From: Pseudomonadales bacterium
Lineage (GTDB): Bacteria > Pseudomonadota > Gammaproteobacteria > Pseudomonadales > Azotimanducaceae
Assembly (NCBI GenBank): GCA_028283025.1
Contig: JAPYNO010000010.1
Location: 27,398-91,397, forward strand
DNA: 64,000 nt
Reading direction: 5' to 3'
A program made the translations under genes and the position numbers. The notes under the pieces are model-generated. The model was not told the origin of the DNA and searched no databases. It saw only the letters and a program-made list of their open reading frames with translations. Positions 53,244 to 61,952 of this stretch are shown here, piece by piece. Within the stretch, counting starts at the first letter, position 1. Each line of letters starts with the position of its first letter.

Positions 53244-53444
53244 ATGAACAACTACAGGATCAGATACAAACCCGGCGTTGGGCAAGGTCTGAGGCAAGTC
53301 AGGGCGGATAGCGTGAACGGCTTTCAACCAAGTTGCGACACCTATGTATTCCGCCTCGAAAATGAGATTGTCGCGGCCATCCCCAAGGTCAATGTCGCGT
53401 CAATCGAGCGGGTGAAAGCAACCGATGACGATGAGATCGCCTAG
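53244..53444 (+). CDS. Small protein at the right end of the IS1595 element
   Basis: A 66-residue protein (MNNYRIRYKPGVGQGLRQVR...) with alternating strands (YVFRLENEIVAAIPKVNVASI). A strong ribosome site (GAGGAGG) lies seven bases before ATG 53244. It is the only passenger gene on the plus strand and is divergent from the transposase, 111 bases away. I recognise no family. Its small beta-type fold and divergent placement suggest a regulator, but this is inference. Confidence 0.6.
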   Translation: MNNYRIRYKPGVGQGLRQVRADSVNGFQPSCDTYVFRLENEIVAAIPKVNVASIERVKATDDDEIA

Positions 53445-53451
53445 CCAACCT

Positions 53452-53475
53452 TGCTGATTTTAGTGCCTAATTCCC
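53452..53475. repeat. Right terminal inverted repeat of the IS1595 element
   Basis: Exact reverse complement of 50506-50529. The 3' piece of the NYN gene begins directly after it. Confidence 0.95.
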
Positions 53476-53476
53476 G

Positions 53477-53545
53477 TCACAATTGCCAGCAACAGTGACT
53501 AGCGAGAGTGGGCACTTGTTGGAAAGGCCGAAAGAGTGGCACTAA
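53477..53545 (+). pseudogene. 3' fragment of the NYN-domain gene
   Basis: Directly after the IS right end, 22 codons read SQLPATVTSESGHLLERPKE... and end WH-stop at 53543-53545. The pattern SQLP-x-V-x(n)-G-x(n)-RP-x-W is the usual C-terminus of NYN/DUF88 proteins, so this is the far end of the gene beginning at 50357. Roughly 130-150 residues in between are missing. Confidence 0.65.
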
Positions 53546-53639
53546 GCCGCACATCGTGGTGAGTTCAGGAGGTTGACGTGAGTGTTCCTAAACATCTGTT
53601 GGAAACTTATCCCAATCAACGGACGTACTCACATAACTC

Positions 53640-54494
53640 TTGCGTCATCGCGGCCCTAGGAACAGGAACGATAAGTTGACTTTCGAATACGGCAAGCCGG
53701 TACACGGGATGGCCTTAGGCGATCAACGCCTTTTTCCGAGTGACGACTCCGCTTGGGGCGAATCTTGGCAGCCACGGGAACCCGATGCAACTGCCACGCT
53801 GTGGCGCTACATGAGCTTCGCCAAGTTCTGCTCGCTTTTCGAGCGTCAGCAACTCTTCTTCGCCCTAGTAAGCGACATGGCAGATAAGTTTGAAGGGTTC
53901 ATCTCTCCTCCGACATCGCACGAGCTAGGAGATATTGTTGAGCGAGCAGAGCATATCGGGTCGATAATATTACGCGAGACAACGCAAAACGCCTTGATAA
54001 ATTGCTGGACGGAGGCTGACCACGAATCCAGTCTCATGTGGACTTCCTACGCGAACGCAGAAGGGGTGGCCATAAGAACAACCTTCCAAGATTTGCAGAC
54101 ATCATTGCTCTCAATCGCCCCAACGCTACCCGTCAGATTCGGAAAGGTTGCGTATGTCGATCACCGCCTGAAGGAGTCGCCACGCTTCAGTCACGCACCG
54201 CTATTCCATAAGCGGGTGGAATACCGAGGTGAGGAAGAGGTACGCGCTACCCTACCGAGCCCGCCTTGGGAAGTTCGCCCAGACTTGGAAAACCCGAATG
54301 AGACGAACATTCTCATAACGCTCGACTCGGATGTCGAGAAGCAACGCGGACGCTACATCTCGGTAGATCTCAACGCATTGATCAAAGAGGTTGTCTTGCA
54401 TCCGCATAGTGAGGCATGGTTCGGCAAGTTGGTGCAATCGGTCGTAGACCGGTCGCCGATCAACTCACATGTAGCACCTTCAAGCCTTAGATGA
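53640..54494 (+). CDS. DUF2971-like protein
   Basis: A protein of up to 284 residues. From about residue 53 it follows the DUF2971 pattern: LWRYMSFAKFCSLFERQQLFF, DKFEG, INCWTEADHESSLMWTSYA and GVAIRTTF. VRFGKVAYVDH and FHKRVEYRGEEEVR follow. Function of the family is unknown, but it recurs in defence islands. The start is doubtful: 53640 is TTG without a ribosome site, and ATG 53709 is the next option. A strong AGGAGG at 53567-53572 precedes a GTG at 53580 in another frame that stops after 33 codons, possibly the true start separated by a frameshift. Six bases before the DUF1156 gene. Confidence 0.72.
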   Translation: MRHRGPRNRNDKLTFEYGKPVHGMALGDQRLFPSDDSAWGESWQPREPDATATLWRYMSFAKFCSLFERQQLFFALVSDMADKFEGFISPPTSHELGDIVERAEHIGSIILRETTQNALINCWTEADHESSLMWTSYANAEGVAIRTTFQDLQTSLLSIAPTLPVRFGKVAYVDHRLKESPRFSHAPLFHKRVEYRGEEEVRATLPSPPWEVRPDLENPNETNILITLDSDVEKQRGRYISVDLNALIKEVVLHPHSEAWFGKLVQSVVDRSPINSHVAPSSLR

Positions 54495-54500
54495 GCGGGG

Positions 54501-57500
54501 ATGGCATTGAACGACAAACGCCTCATCGAAGTCGCCTTTCCTCTGCGGCAGGCATCGATTGATTCGGTGCATGAGAAGAATGTCCGGCACGGGCATATCT
54601 CGACACTGCATATCTGGCCAGCGCGTCGGCCTTTAGCGGCATGCCGGGCGGCGTTGATCGCAACGCTCTTGCCTGATCCGGGCAACAAGGCGAAGCGTGA
54701 CGAGATTCTCAAACGTCTTGGCGGAACGCTGACCAAGACCCGCAAGAAAAAGAAGCTGCCGGGCGGTGGCGTGAAGGAGACGGAAGCTTGGGAGACTCAA
54801 GGCGGCATCTTGCATTGGGGGCGTGAGTCCGGCCCGGACCTCGATTGGTTTCGGGAGGAGATTAAGAAAGCATACGGCGGCCGCGCACCGAAGGTGCTCG
54901 ACCCATTCGCAGGAGGCGGCGCTATCCCGCTCGAAGCCATGCGTCTCGGCTGCGATGTGACGGCTGCCGACATTAACCCGGTCGCCTGGTTCATTCTCAA
55001 ATGCACGCTTGAATACCCGCAAAAGCTCACTGGGCAGAAGAAGAAGCTGCCAGAGTTCGCGCTTGAAGATGACGAGTTCATGGCCGCCTATCTGAAGGCG
55101 CAGGGTGTGAAGAAGACGCGCGCCAAACGTGGTCAGACAGCGGACCTTTGGGAGGCGCCAAAAATTGACTCAGCGTTATTACAAGCCGACCTGTCGTGGC
55201 ATTTGCGCACATGGACGCGATGGGTGCTCAAAGCAGCGCGCAAAGAACTTGCGAAGTTCTATCCGACCTATGCCGAGTTCTGTTCGCTTAAACCCTATCA
55301 GACGATGTCCGTTGATTCGGGAGATGAATTGAAGCTGGTGCCAGTCAGCGACGATGGCGAGCCGCAGATTGATCTCTTGAATGCAGGGTTTGATGAGGGG
55401 TATTTGAAGAATCCGGCGAACCCCCGATGGGTTGCGAAACCGACCGTTGCGTATCTCTGGGCCCGCACGGTGTCGTGTAAAGCTTGCCGGGCGGAACTAC
55501 CATTGCTAAAAACACGTTGGCTTGCCAAGAAGGAAAACAAGCGGGTGCTGCTAGGAATGCATCCGCGTGAAGACAAGTTGGGCGTTGAGTTTGATATTGA
55601 AACCGACGTTCCACCCGTTGGTGGTAACGTGGCGCAGCGGCGCGAGCATGACAAGCGTATCGGCGCGGGGACGATGAGCCGTGCTGGAGCTACCTGCCCA
55701 TGCTGCGGCACGACTATGACGATGGCGGATCTGCGGATGGAAGGGCGGGCTGGTAGGCTCGGCGCGACAATCACGTCGGTCGTTGCGGAGAGTCCTCAAG
55801 GTAAGGAATACCGTGCGCCGACCGTGACCGAGACGGAGATGGCGCTCGCGGCGCAAAATGAACTTGGGAGCGCGTTTCAAAACCTGCCGTTTGGAATGCT
55901 AAACGAGCCACTGCCGAGTGCTGATACTCTTGGGTTCCGCGTCCCGCGCTACGGATTCGACCAATGGCACACGCTGTACGCGCCGCGCCAACTACTCGCG
56001 CTCGGCGTGCTCGCCAAGACAGTTCGCAAACTGAGAGAGGAACTCGGCGCATATGGATATTCTGATGAATGGCAGCAAGCACTCGTTGCCTACAACGCGC
56101 TGCTATCGGACAAGATAGCGGATTACGGCTCATCCATCTGTAGCTGGCACAATTCCGTTGAGGCAATCAGAAATACTTTTGGCCGCTTCGCGCTGCCGAT
56201 GATATGGGACTTTGCAGAACTTGCTGTGGTAAACGACGTAGGTGGCACATGGACAGCGCAATCGGATTGGTTATGCCGCTATGTCACTCATGCGCTCGCC
56301 GCGGCCGAGAAAGGCTCGGCAAAGGCAAGCAAACGTTCTGTGCTTGAAGATGCAAGCGAACAGGTGGATGTGATTGTCACCGACCCGCCCTATTACGATG
56401 CCATTCCCTACTCCGACCTCATGGATTTCTTCCATGTCTGGCTTCGCAGGGTGCTGCACGGATTTTCAGCAGAGTTCGACTCAGCCTTCGCCAACCCAGT
56501 GTCTCCGAAGTGGGACAAGGCAGCAGATGATGGCGAACTCATTGACGACGCATCCCGTTTTGAAGGCGACAAACAGGTCTCCAAGCAGAACTACGAAAGC
56601 GGCATGGCGCGAGCGTTCACGAAATGCCACGAGGCACTCAAAGACGACGGGCGTCTTGTGATCGTCTTTGCCCACAAGCAGGCGGATGCGTGGGAAACGT
56701 TGGTCAGCGCGATCATCAAAGCGGGCTTCGTTGTCGATGCAAGCTGGCCCATACAGACCGAAATGGGCACTCGAATGCGCGCCTTTTCGTCAGCGGCCCT
56801 CTCCTCTTCCGTCTGGCTCGTCTGCCGCAAGCGCGATCCACGCACGCGAGCCGGATGGGACACGCAAGTGCTCAAGGATATGCAATCGAACATCACTGAA
56901 AAACTGCGCGATTTCTGGGATGCGGGCATTCGCGGACCGGACTTTGTCTGGGCAGCGACAGGCCCGGCGCTCGAAGCCTACAGTCGCTACCCCGCCGTCA
57001 AGAAAGCTTCTGAATCTGGCGCACTCATGGGTGTCGAAGAATTCCTACGCCAAGTGCGCCGCATCGTCGTCGATTTTGTCGTCGGACGTGTACTCAGCCG
57101 CGATGCAGCGAACGGCCATTCAGAAGATAATCTGCTCGACGACATTACCACCTACTACCTCTTGCATCGCAGCGACTTTCTATTGGGCGACGCACCGTCC
57201 GGCCCCTGCATCCTGTACATGCTCTCATGCGGCGTGGCGGAACGCGAACTCACCGATGCGCAAGGCATACTCGCCAAAGGTAGAACATCCGACTCAAGCA
57301 ACGAAGAAGATGACTCTAGCGACGAAGAATCAACAGATTCAGGCAGCAAACTCAAGCTCAAGCCTTGGACGAGGCGCAGCCATAAAAGTATCGGTGAAGA
57401 CATGGCTGATGGACGCGCGCCGCCGCTCATCGATCAACTGCATCGCGTCATGCACCTATGGAAAGCCGGCGATGCCGTCAAGGTCGATGCTTATCTTGAT

Positions 57501-57665
57501 CGCCGTGGTCTCAAGCGCAACCAACTTTTCGGCCAGCTTGTGCAAGCGCTCATCGAGCAGAGTAGAGAAGAAGGGCAAAATGACGAGTGTGCGATGATCG
57601 AGCGCATCGCCAATCATTTGAAGCTGCCCATTGGCACCGGGCAGCGGGAGATCGTTCTCGAATAG
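54501..57665 (+). CDS. DUF1156 giant DNA methyltransferase
   Basis: A 1054-residue protein. The N-terminus has the DUF1156 hallmark IEVAFPLRQASIDSVHEKNV followed by HIWPARRPLAACRA. The SAM-binding loop VLDPFAGGGAIPLEAMRLG lies near residue 132, with AADINPVA after it. A zinc-ribbon region follows (CKACRAELPLL near 327 and CPCCGTTM near 400). The catalytic motif VIVTDPPYYDAIPYSDL lies near 625, then DGRLVIVFAHKQADAWETL. DPPY indicates an adenine (or N4-cytosine) methylase. The family pairs with DUF499 ATPases and large helicases in candidate antiphage cassettes, as here. It looks intact and precedes the ATPase by 21 bases. Confidence 0.92.
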   Translation: MALNDKRLIEVAFPLRQASIDSVHEKNVRHGHISTLHIWPARRPLAACRAALIATLLPDPGNKAKRDEILKRLGGTLTKTRKKKKLPGGGVKETEAWETQGGILHWGRESGPDLDWFREEIKKAYGGRAPKVLDPFAGGGAIPLEAMRLGCDVTAADINPVAWFILKCTLEYPQKLTGQKKKLPEFALEDDEFMAAYLKAQGVKKTRAKRGQTADLWEAPKIDSALLQADLSWHLRTWTRWVLKAARKELAKFYPTYAEFCSLKPYQTMSVDSGDELKLVPVSDDGEPQIDLLNAGFDEGYLKNPANPRWVAKPTVAYLWARTVSCKACRAELPLLKTRWLAKKENKRVLLGMHPREDKLGVEFDIETDVPPVGGNVAQRREHDKRIGAGTMSRAGATCPCCGTTMTMADLRMEGRAGRLGATITSVVAESPQGKEYRAPTVTETEMALAAQNELGSAFQNLPFGMLNEPLPSADTLGFRVPRYGFDQWHTLYAPRQLLALGVLAKTVRKLREELGAYGYSDEWQQALVAYNALLSDKIADYGSSICSWHNSVEAIRNTFGRFALPMIWDFAELAVVNDVGGTWTAQSDWLCRYVTHALAAAEKGSAKASKRSVLEDASEQVDVIVTDPPYYDAIPYSDLMDFFHVWLRRVLHGFSAEFDSAFANPVSPKWDKAADDGELIDDASRFEGDKQVSKQNYESGMARAFTKCHEALKDDGRLVIVFAHKQADAWETLVSAIIKAGFVVDASWPIQTEMGTRMRAFSSAALSSSVWLVCRKRDPRTRAGWDTQVLKDMQSNITEKLRDFWDAGIRGPDFVWAATGPALEAYSRYPAVKKASESGALMGVEEFLRQVRRIVVDFVVGRVLSRDAANGHSEDNLLDDITTYYLLHRSDFLLGDAPSGPCILYMLSCGVAERELTDAQGILAKGRTSDSSNEEDDSSDEESTDSGSKLKLKPWTRRSHKSIGEDMADGRAPPLIDQLHRVMHLWKAGDAVKVDAYLDRRGLKRNQLFGQLVQALIEQSREEGQNDECAMIERIANHLKLPIGTGQREIVLE

Positions 57666-57686
57666 GACTCACGGAGAAAGTAGCCG

Positions 57687-60600
57687 ATGGCAAAGAATAT
57701 CGCCAAACCTTGGCATGAAGTAGTCCGCGTTCGAGCGGATATTCGCAGCGAAGAACTGTCGCTCAAAGCGTTCGCGGCGGACCTCTACGATGTCATGCTC
57801 GACCGCAATGTCGGTGTTTACCACGACCCGCAAGCGTTTTTCTCGCTGACTTATCCAACGCTGCGATTGCGCGAGCTTGCGCGTGATGTCACTCGTCGGC
57901 TCGCTGGCAAGTCCGACAAGGCCGTCAGACAACTGCATGTGACCTTCGGCGGCGGCAAGACGCACGCATTGATCGCGCTGGTGCAGCTCGTCAGAGATCC
58001 TGCCGCCCTGCCGGATGTGCCTGCCGTTCAAGAGTTCCGAACACACTGCGACTTGGGTGAGGAATTTCCGAAGGCGCGTGTTGCCGCGGTCGTTTTTGAC
58101 CGACTCGATGCCGAGCAAGGCATGGAAGTCAAATCTCCAGACGGCGCTACCGCCAAGCTCAAAATGCCTTGGAGCCTCATTGCTTGGCAACTCGCTGGCA
58201 AGAAAGGTTTGAAACTGCTGAAAGACGATGGTTCCGAGCGTGAAAGCCCGCCCGCCACCAATGTCATGGAGCAGCTTCTGGAACTCGCGAGAGAAGAGGC
58301 GCCGTCGGTCTTGATTCTGTTCGATGAAGTGCTCTGGTTCGTGCGCACCATGGCCGACCAGGACCCCGCTTGGATTCGGCGCATGGCCGACTTCTTGATG
58401 GCGTCAGCAGGTCATGGCTGCACTCAATAGGAGTGCGCCGCTTGATGACTACACCAGCAAGAACCGACCGCAAGAGGAAGATCGCTACCTGAAAGCCTTT
58501 CCGTTCCATCCTGACTTGGTGGACCTGTTTTACTCAAAATGGACACAGCTTGAGGGGTTTCAGCAAACTCGCGGCATTCTCAAAACGCTCGCAACGGCGA
58601 TACGCGATGCCGAATCTTGGGACACGCAGCCCTTGATCAGCGCACAGGCATTTCTGTCGTCACCTGAAGCGAGTGGGTTCAGCGCGGCGGCACGCGAGCT
58701 CGCGAGCACGGCGCAGGTCGAGCAGTACGAAGGAAAAAGCCAGAACTGGTCGGCGATTCTTGAATCTGAACTGGCGCACGCTCGCAAGGCAACGGAAGGG
58801 TTCGGCAGCCTGAAAGCACGGGAAGTCGAACAAGCGGTGATTGCCACCTTCCTGCACTCGCAACCGATCGGGCAGCGCGCGACAGCACGAGAGTTGAAGC
58901 TGCTCGCAAGCGGCGGTGCACCGGATGCGATCGAGCTCGGTAAAGGACTTGCGCATTGGGCGGACGCATCTTGGTATCTCGACGACACCTTCATTGATGA
59001 CCGAGAGGAAGGATTGCCAAAGCTCTGGCGACTTGGCTGCAAGCCAAATTTGAAGCAAATGCACCACGATGCACGCGCGCAAGTCGCTGATTCGCAAGTC
59101 GATGAAGTCATCGAAGAGCAGGTTCGCAAGTCGAAAAAGCTCATCGAAGGCGTGCGAGGCGCTGGTGCCAAGCTGCATATGCTGCCCACGCACCCCTCGG
59201 ACATTGAAGACGATGGCGCATTTCATTTTGCCGTGCTCGGCATCAAATCGGCCTCTGAAAGCGGCAGGCCGAGCGCCTTTGCCGCACGCTTTCTGAATGA
59301 GACTACCGGCACGGACAAGCCTCGGGCGCGCAACCGAAACGCGGTGGTATTGGCAGCGCCATCAAGAGAAGGCGTCGAAGTCGCCCGAGAAAAGGTGCGC
59401 GATCTTCTGGGATGGGAGAGAGTTCGCGAACTACTGGAGAAGCGAGATGATGTGGACGCTCATTCAAGGGCGCGGCTCGAAGGTAACGTGCGCACAGCGA
59501 CGAACGACATGGCGTCGCAAGTGCTCCTGGCGTGGTGCATATGCGTGACCTTGATGGAAGACAACAAGGTCGCTGCGTTTCGAGTCGGTGCTGACAATTC
59601 GCCCTTGTTTGCAAGGCTGTGCGCCGATCAACGCACGAGAATTGAGAGTGTGGCGGTGAATGCCGAGGCGCTGTTGCCGGGCGGACCCTATGACCTATGG
59701 GGCGAGTCAGACGAGGCGCGCTACGTCAAGGACTTGGTAGGCGCGTTCGCAGCCACTGCGCGACTGCCGAAGATGCTCAATCAACAAGCAATATTGGACA
59801 CGCTGCTACAGGGCTGTGAGTCAGGCGATTTCGTTCTGCGCGTGACGCGCAGCGACAAATCCTCTCGAACATTCTGGCGAAACCGCCCGGACGATACCGC
59901 GCTTGCCGAACCGAGCCTTGAAGTCGTGCTGCCCGACAAAACTAAACTCACCGAGCTCGAACCGCGCTTGCTTGCGCCCGGCGCCTTGCCAGAGCTTTGG
60001 CCAGAGCTTTGTAAAGAGACGTCGCTCGATATGAGTACACTGTCCGCTTACTTCTCAGGTGAGCATCTCGTTTCCATCGAAAAAGGCAGCTACACTGAAC
60101 CTCAGATTGTGCCAGCGTTGAACGAGCATGCGCTCAAGGAGTCCGTCACGCAAGCTGTCGCAAGCGGACACATCTGGCTAGTGAACGGCACGATCAGTGT
60201 CTTCGGTGAAGAGCCGCCCGCGGGATTTGTTAATGATCAGGCGGCTCTCTACCCGCCGCCAGAGCCGCTCAATGCGGCTGATCTCCTGCCTGAGAAAATC
60301 GAAAGCGCGTGGTCCGATGAAGGAACATCCGCCGCTCTCATTCAAGCCGCATTGTCGTCAAAAGACGGACGACCCTTACCTTGGCCGCTAGTTCGAGATG
60401 CGCTCGATAATGGGTTTCGATTGGGTCTCTTCGAACGTACCCCAGACTCCGCACTTTGGCCATGCGATGCCGGAGGCGCGAGCGCCATCAAGATTCAAGT
60501 CGGCGCTGCGAAGCCCGGAGATGCGACCGACGCCACCAAAGCCACATCCAAACTCGAATCGCACGAGATACAAGACCTGGCCGACGAGATCGACGGCCTC

Positions 60601-60738
60601 CTAGAGGTCGCAGCCGGTCACACGCTGAGGTTTGAAGTCACCATTCACGTTGGAGACGAAGAGGCGGTTGATGCGATGACCAAAGGTCGAATGAACGAGG
60701 TTTTGGGGAAGATCAAGTCTGGATGGCGGGTGAATTGA
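57687..60738 (+). pseudogene. DUF499 ATPase, internally deleted and frameshifted
   Basis: The first frame (57687-58430, 247 codons) has the DUF499 N-terminus: WHEVVRVRADIRSEELSL, Walker A VTFGGGKTHALIALVQL and Walker B VLILFDEVLWFVRTM. It ends shortly after MADFLMASAG. The second frame (58414-60738, 774 codons) takes up at RYLKAFPFHPDLVDLFYSKW, which in intact family members lies well over 100 residues after the Walker B segment, and continues to the normal C-terminus (GDEEAVDAMTKG...). So about 100-150 codons are missing and the frame is shifted by one at about 58410-58430. The SD-ATG overlap (58414 inside the first frame) could still allow two separate polypeptides. Confidence 0.8.
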
Positions 60739-60766
60739 CTCGGCGCAGCGTCGCCGACCAAGCGCA

Positions 60767-61612
60767 CTACACTTGCCCGCGAAACGCGGGATGCCTACGC
60801 TCGGAATCCCTCATCTTGCACGGCAAATGCTCGCGCACATGGTCAATGATGTCGTTCTTCCGTACATCGTTGTGCCACTGCTGAATAATGGTTCTCCCGA
60901 TACCTTGAAGCCCGGTTTGCTGTTCGGACATGACTTTCAGGCTGCCGTTCAGCGATTCCAGCACTTCCATGTCCGAAGCGTCCTCGGCATGAGGCCAGAA
61001 AGCACCGAGGACGACCCTATACAAGAAGTCCAAATCCCCCCGATTCACATACGTTTCTTCAAGGAACGCATCTTGGACAAAGAGCACATAGGGGTTGTCG
61101 ATCTCCAAGCGATGTGCGTTCTCAAGCGCCCATTGATGAATCACCCCATGACGCATGTTCTCATCGCTGGTAATGAGGATTTTCGTGTTTGTGGCGAACG
61201 CCTCGGCGACAAGCGCCGCGTCACCATGCTCAAGAAGAGACTGCGTGGGGTCAGCTTTAGGAAACGCAAAACGGTCGAGGTTCTCGCAGATCATTTCGAC
61301 CTTTGCTTGCTCGTCGCCCGTGAGAAGGCGCACTCGGTAGAGGTCGGCACTGACGAACTCTTGCGCCCACCACAAAATGGATTCTCCCCACAGCGTTCTT
61401 TTGCGGTTCAATGTGTTTGATAGAGCGCCTAGCTCTTCCCGCACACTCTTCATGCCAAGCTCAAGAGCGTAAGGATTGATTCGATGCCCCATCAGCTCGT
61501 GAGCGCATTGCGGCAGCAGCCAGACAGGCTCCCGGTCGGTTTCCCGCCAAGTGGCGTTGAAGCGGCGCTGCAACACATTGCCAAGTCGATTGGTATCAAA
61601 AGTGAGCATCAC
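60767..61612 (-). CDS. PIN-like domain protein
   Basis: A 281-residue protein. MMLTFDTNRLGNVLQRR puts an Asp at the first PIN position. HGDAALVAEAFATNTKILITSDENM resembles the second half of the PIN active site (Asp, then ITSDE), quoted here in part as DAALVAEAFATNTK. The rest is longer than in VapC toxins, with a C-terminal helical region ending in basic residues. It lies two bases downstream of a 90-residue gene on the same strand and is convergent with the ATPase gene. A nuclease toxin of a toxin-antitoxin-like pair is my reading. Confidence 0.6.
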   Translation of the reverse strand: MMLTFDTNRLGNVLQRRFNATWRETDREPVWLLPQCAHELMGHRINPYALELGMKSVREELGALSNTLNRKRTLWGESILWWAQEFVSADLYRVRLLTGDEQAKVEMICENLDRFAFPKADPTQSLLEHGDAALVAEAFATNTKILITSDENMRHGVIHQWALENAHRLEIDNPYVLFVQDAFLEETYVNRGDLDFLYRVVLGAFWPHAEDASDMEVLESLNGSLKVMSEQQTGLQGIGRTIIQQWHNDVRKNDIIDHVREHLPCKMRDSERRHPAFRGQV

Positions 61613-61614
61613 TC

Positions 61615-61887
61615 TTAATCGACCAAGCCCTTGTCGCGCATAGATTGCAATTGCGCTTTGGTCTCGCTGCGAATTCGCTCATCGTCCACCGGTGCGCGAA
61701 TGAGCGTGCTGTCAAACGAGATTGGAGGCTTCGGCAATCCCAAGTATTCGCGAAGTTCCATTGATGCTTTGCGCTTTTGCTCAGAGAGTTCCTCAATCCT
61801 TCTGCAGAGGCGTTCCGAGGTCCATCGCTTGTGTGCGTCAGGGTCGTAGATATTCGCTGCGCGTTCCTTTTTCACGTCATCCTTCAC
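61615..61887 (-). CDS. Small helical protein, possible antitoxin partner
   Basis: A 90-residue, very charged protein: KRWTSERLCRRIEELSEQKR and KASMELREYLGLPKPP suggest two helices, followed by a more extended tail. It is encoded two bases before the PIN-like gene. The order small-then-large and tight spacing match antitoxin-toxin operons. No DNA-binding motif can be assigned by eye. Confidence 0.55.
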   Translation of the reverse strand: MKDDVKKERAANIYDPDAHKRWTSERLCRRIEELSEQKRKASMELREYLGLPKPPISFDSTLIRAPVDDERIRSETKAQLQSMRDKGLVD

Positions 61888-61952
61888 GTCATCGCTCTCT
61901 TAAAGCATCGAGAGAAGATGCATTGTATAGGCTCAAGGTGCCCCATCCACCA

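Larger units (their letters stand above)
50506..53475. mobile_element. IS1595-family element with restriction-modification cargo
   Basis: The 2,970-bp element is bounded by perfect 24-bp terminal inverted repeats (50506-50529 and 53452-53475, outer end GGGAATTAGGCACTAAAATC). It contains, on the minus strand, a transposase (52153-53133), an N4-cytosine-type DNA methylase (51350-52156), an endonuclease VII-like HNH protein (50736-51350) and a 58-aa gene (50545-50721). The first three overlap (ATGA, TAATG) and so form one operon. A 66-aa gene (53244-53444) points the other way. Flanking octamers (50498-50505 cattattt, 53476-53483 gtcacaat) do not match, so the expected 8-bp target duplication is missing. 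Confidence 0.92.

Noticed and set aside
54501..60738. Calling the cassette BREX or DISARM
   Set aside because: DUF499 and DUF1156 are present but no PglX/PglZ/BrxC or DrmA/DrmB/DrmC proteins. The set fits a helicase-methylase-ATPase type instead.
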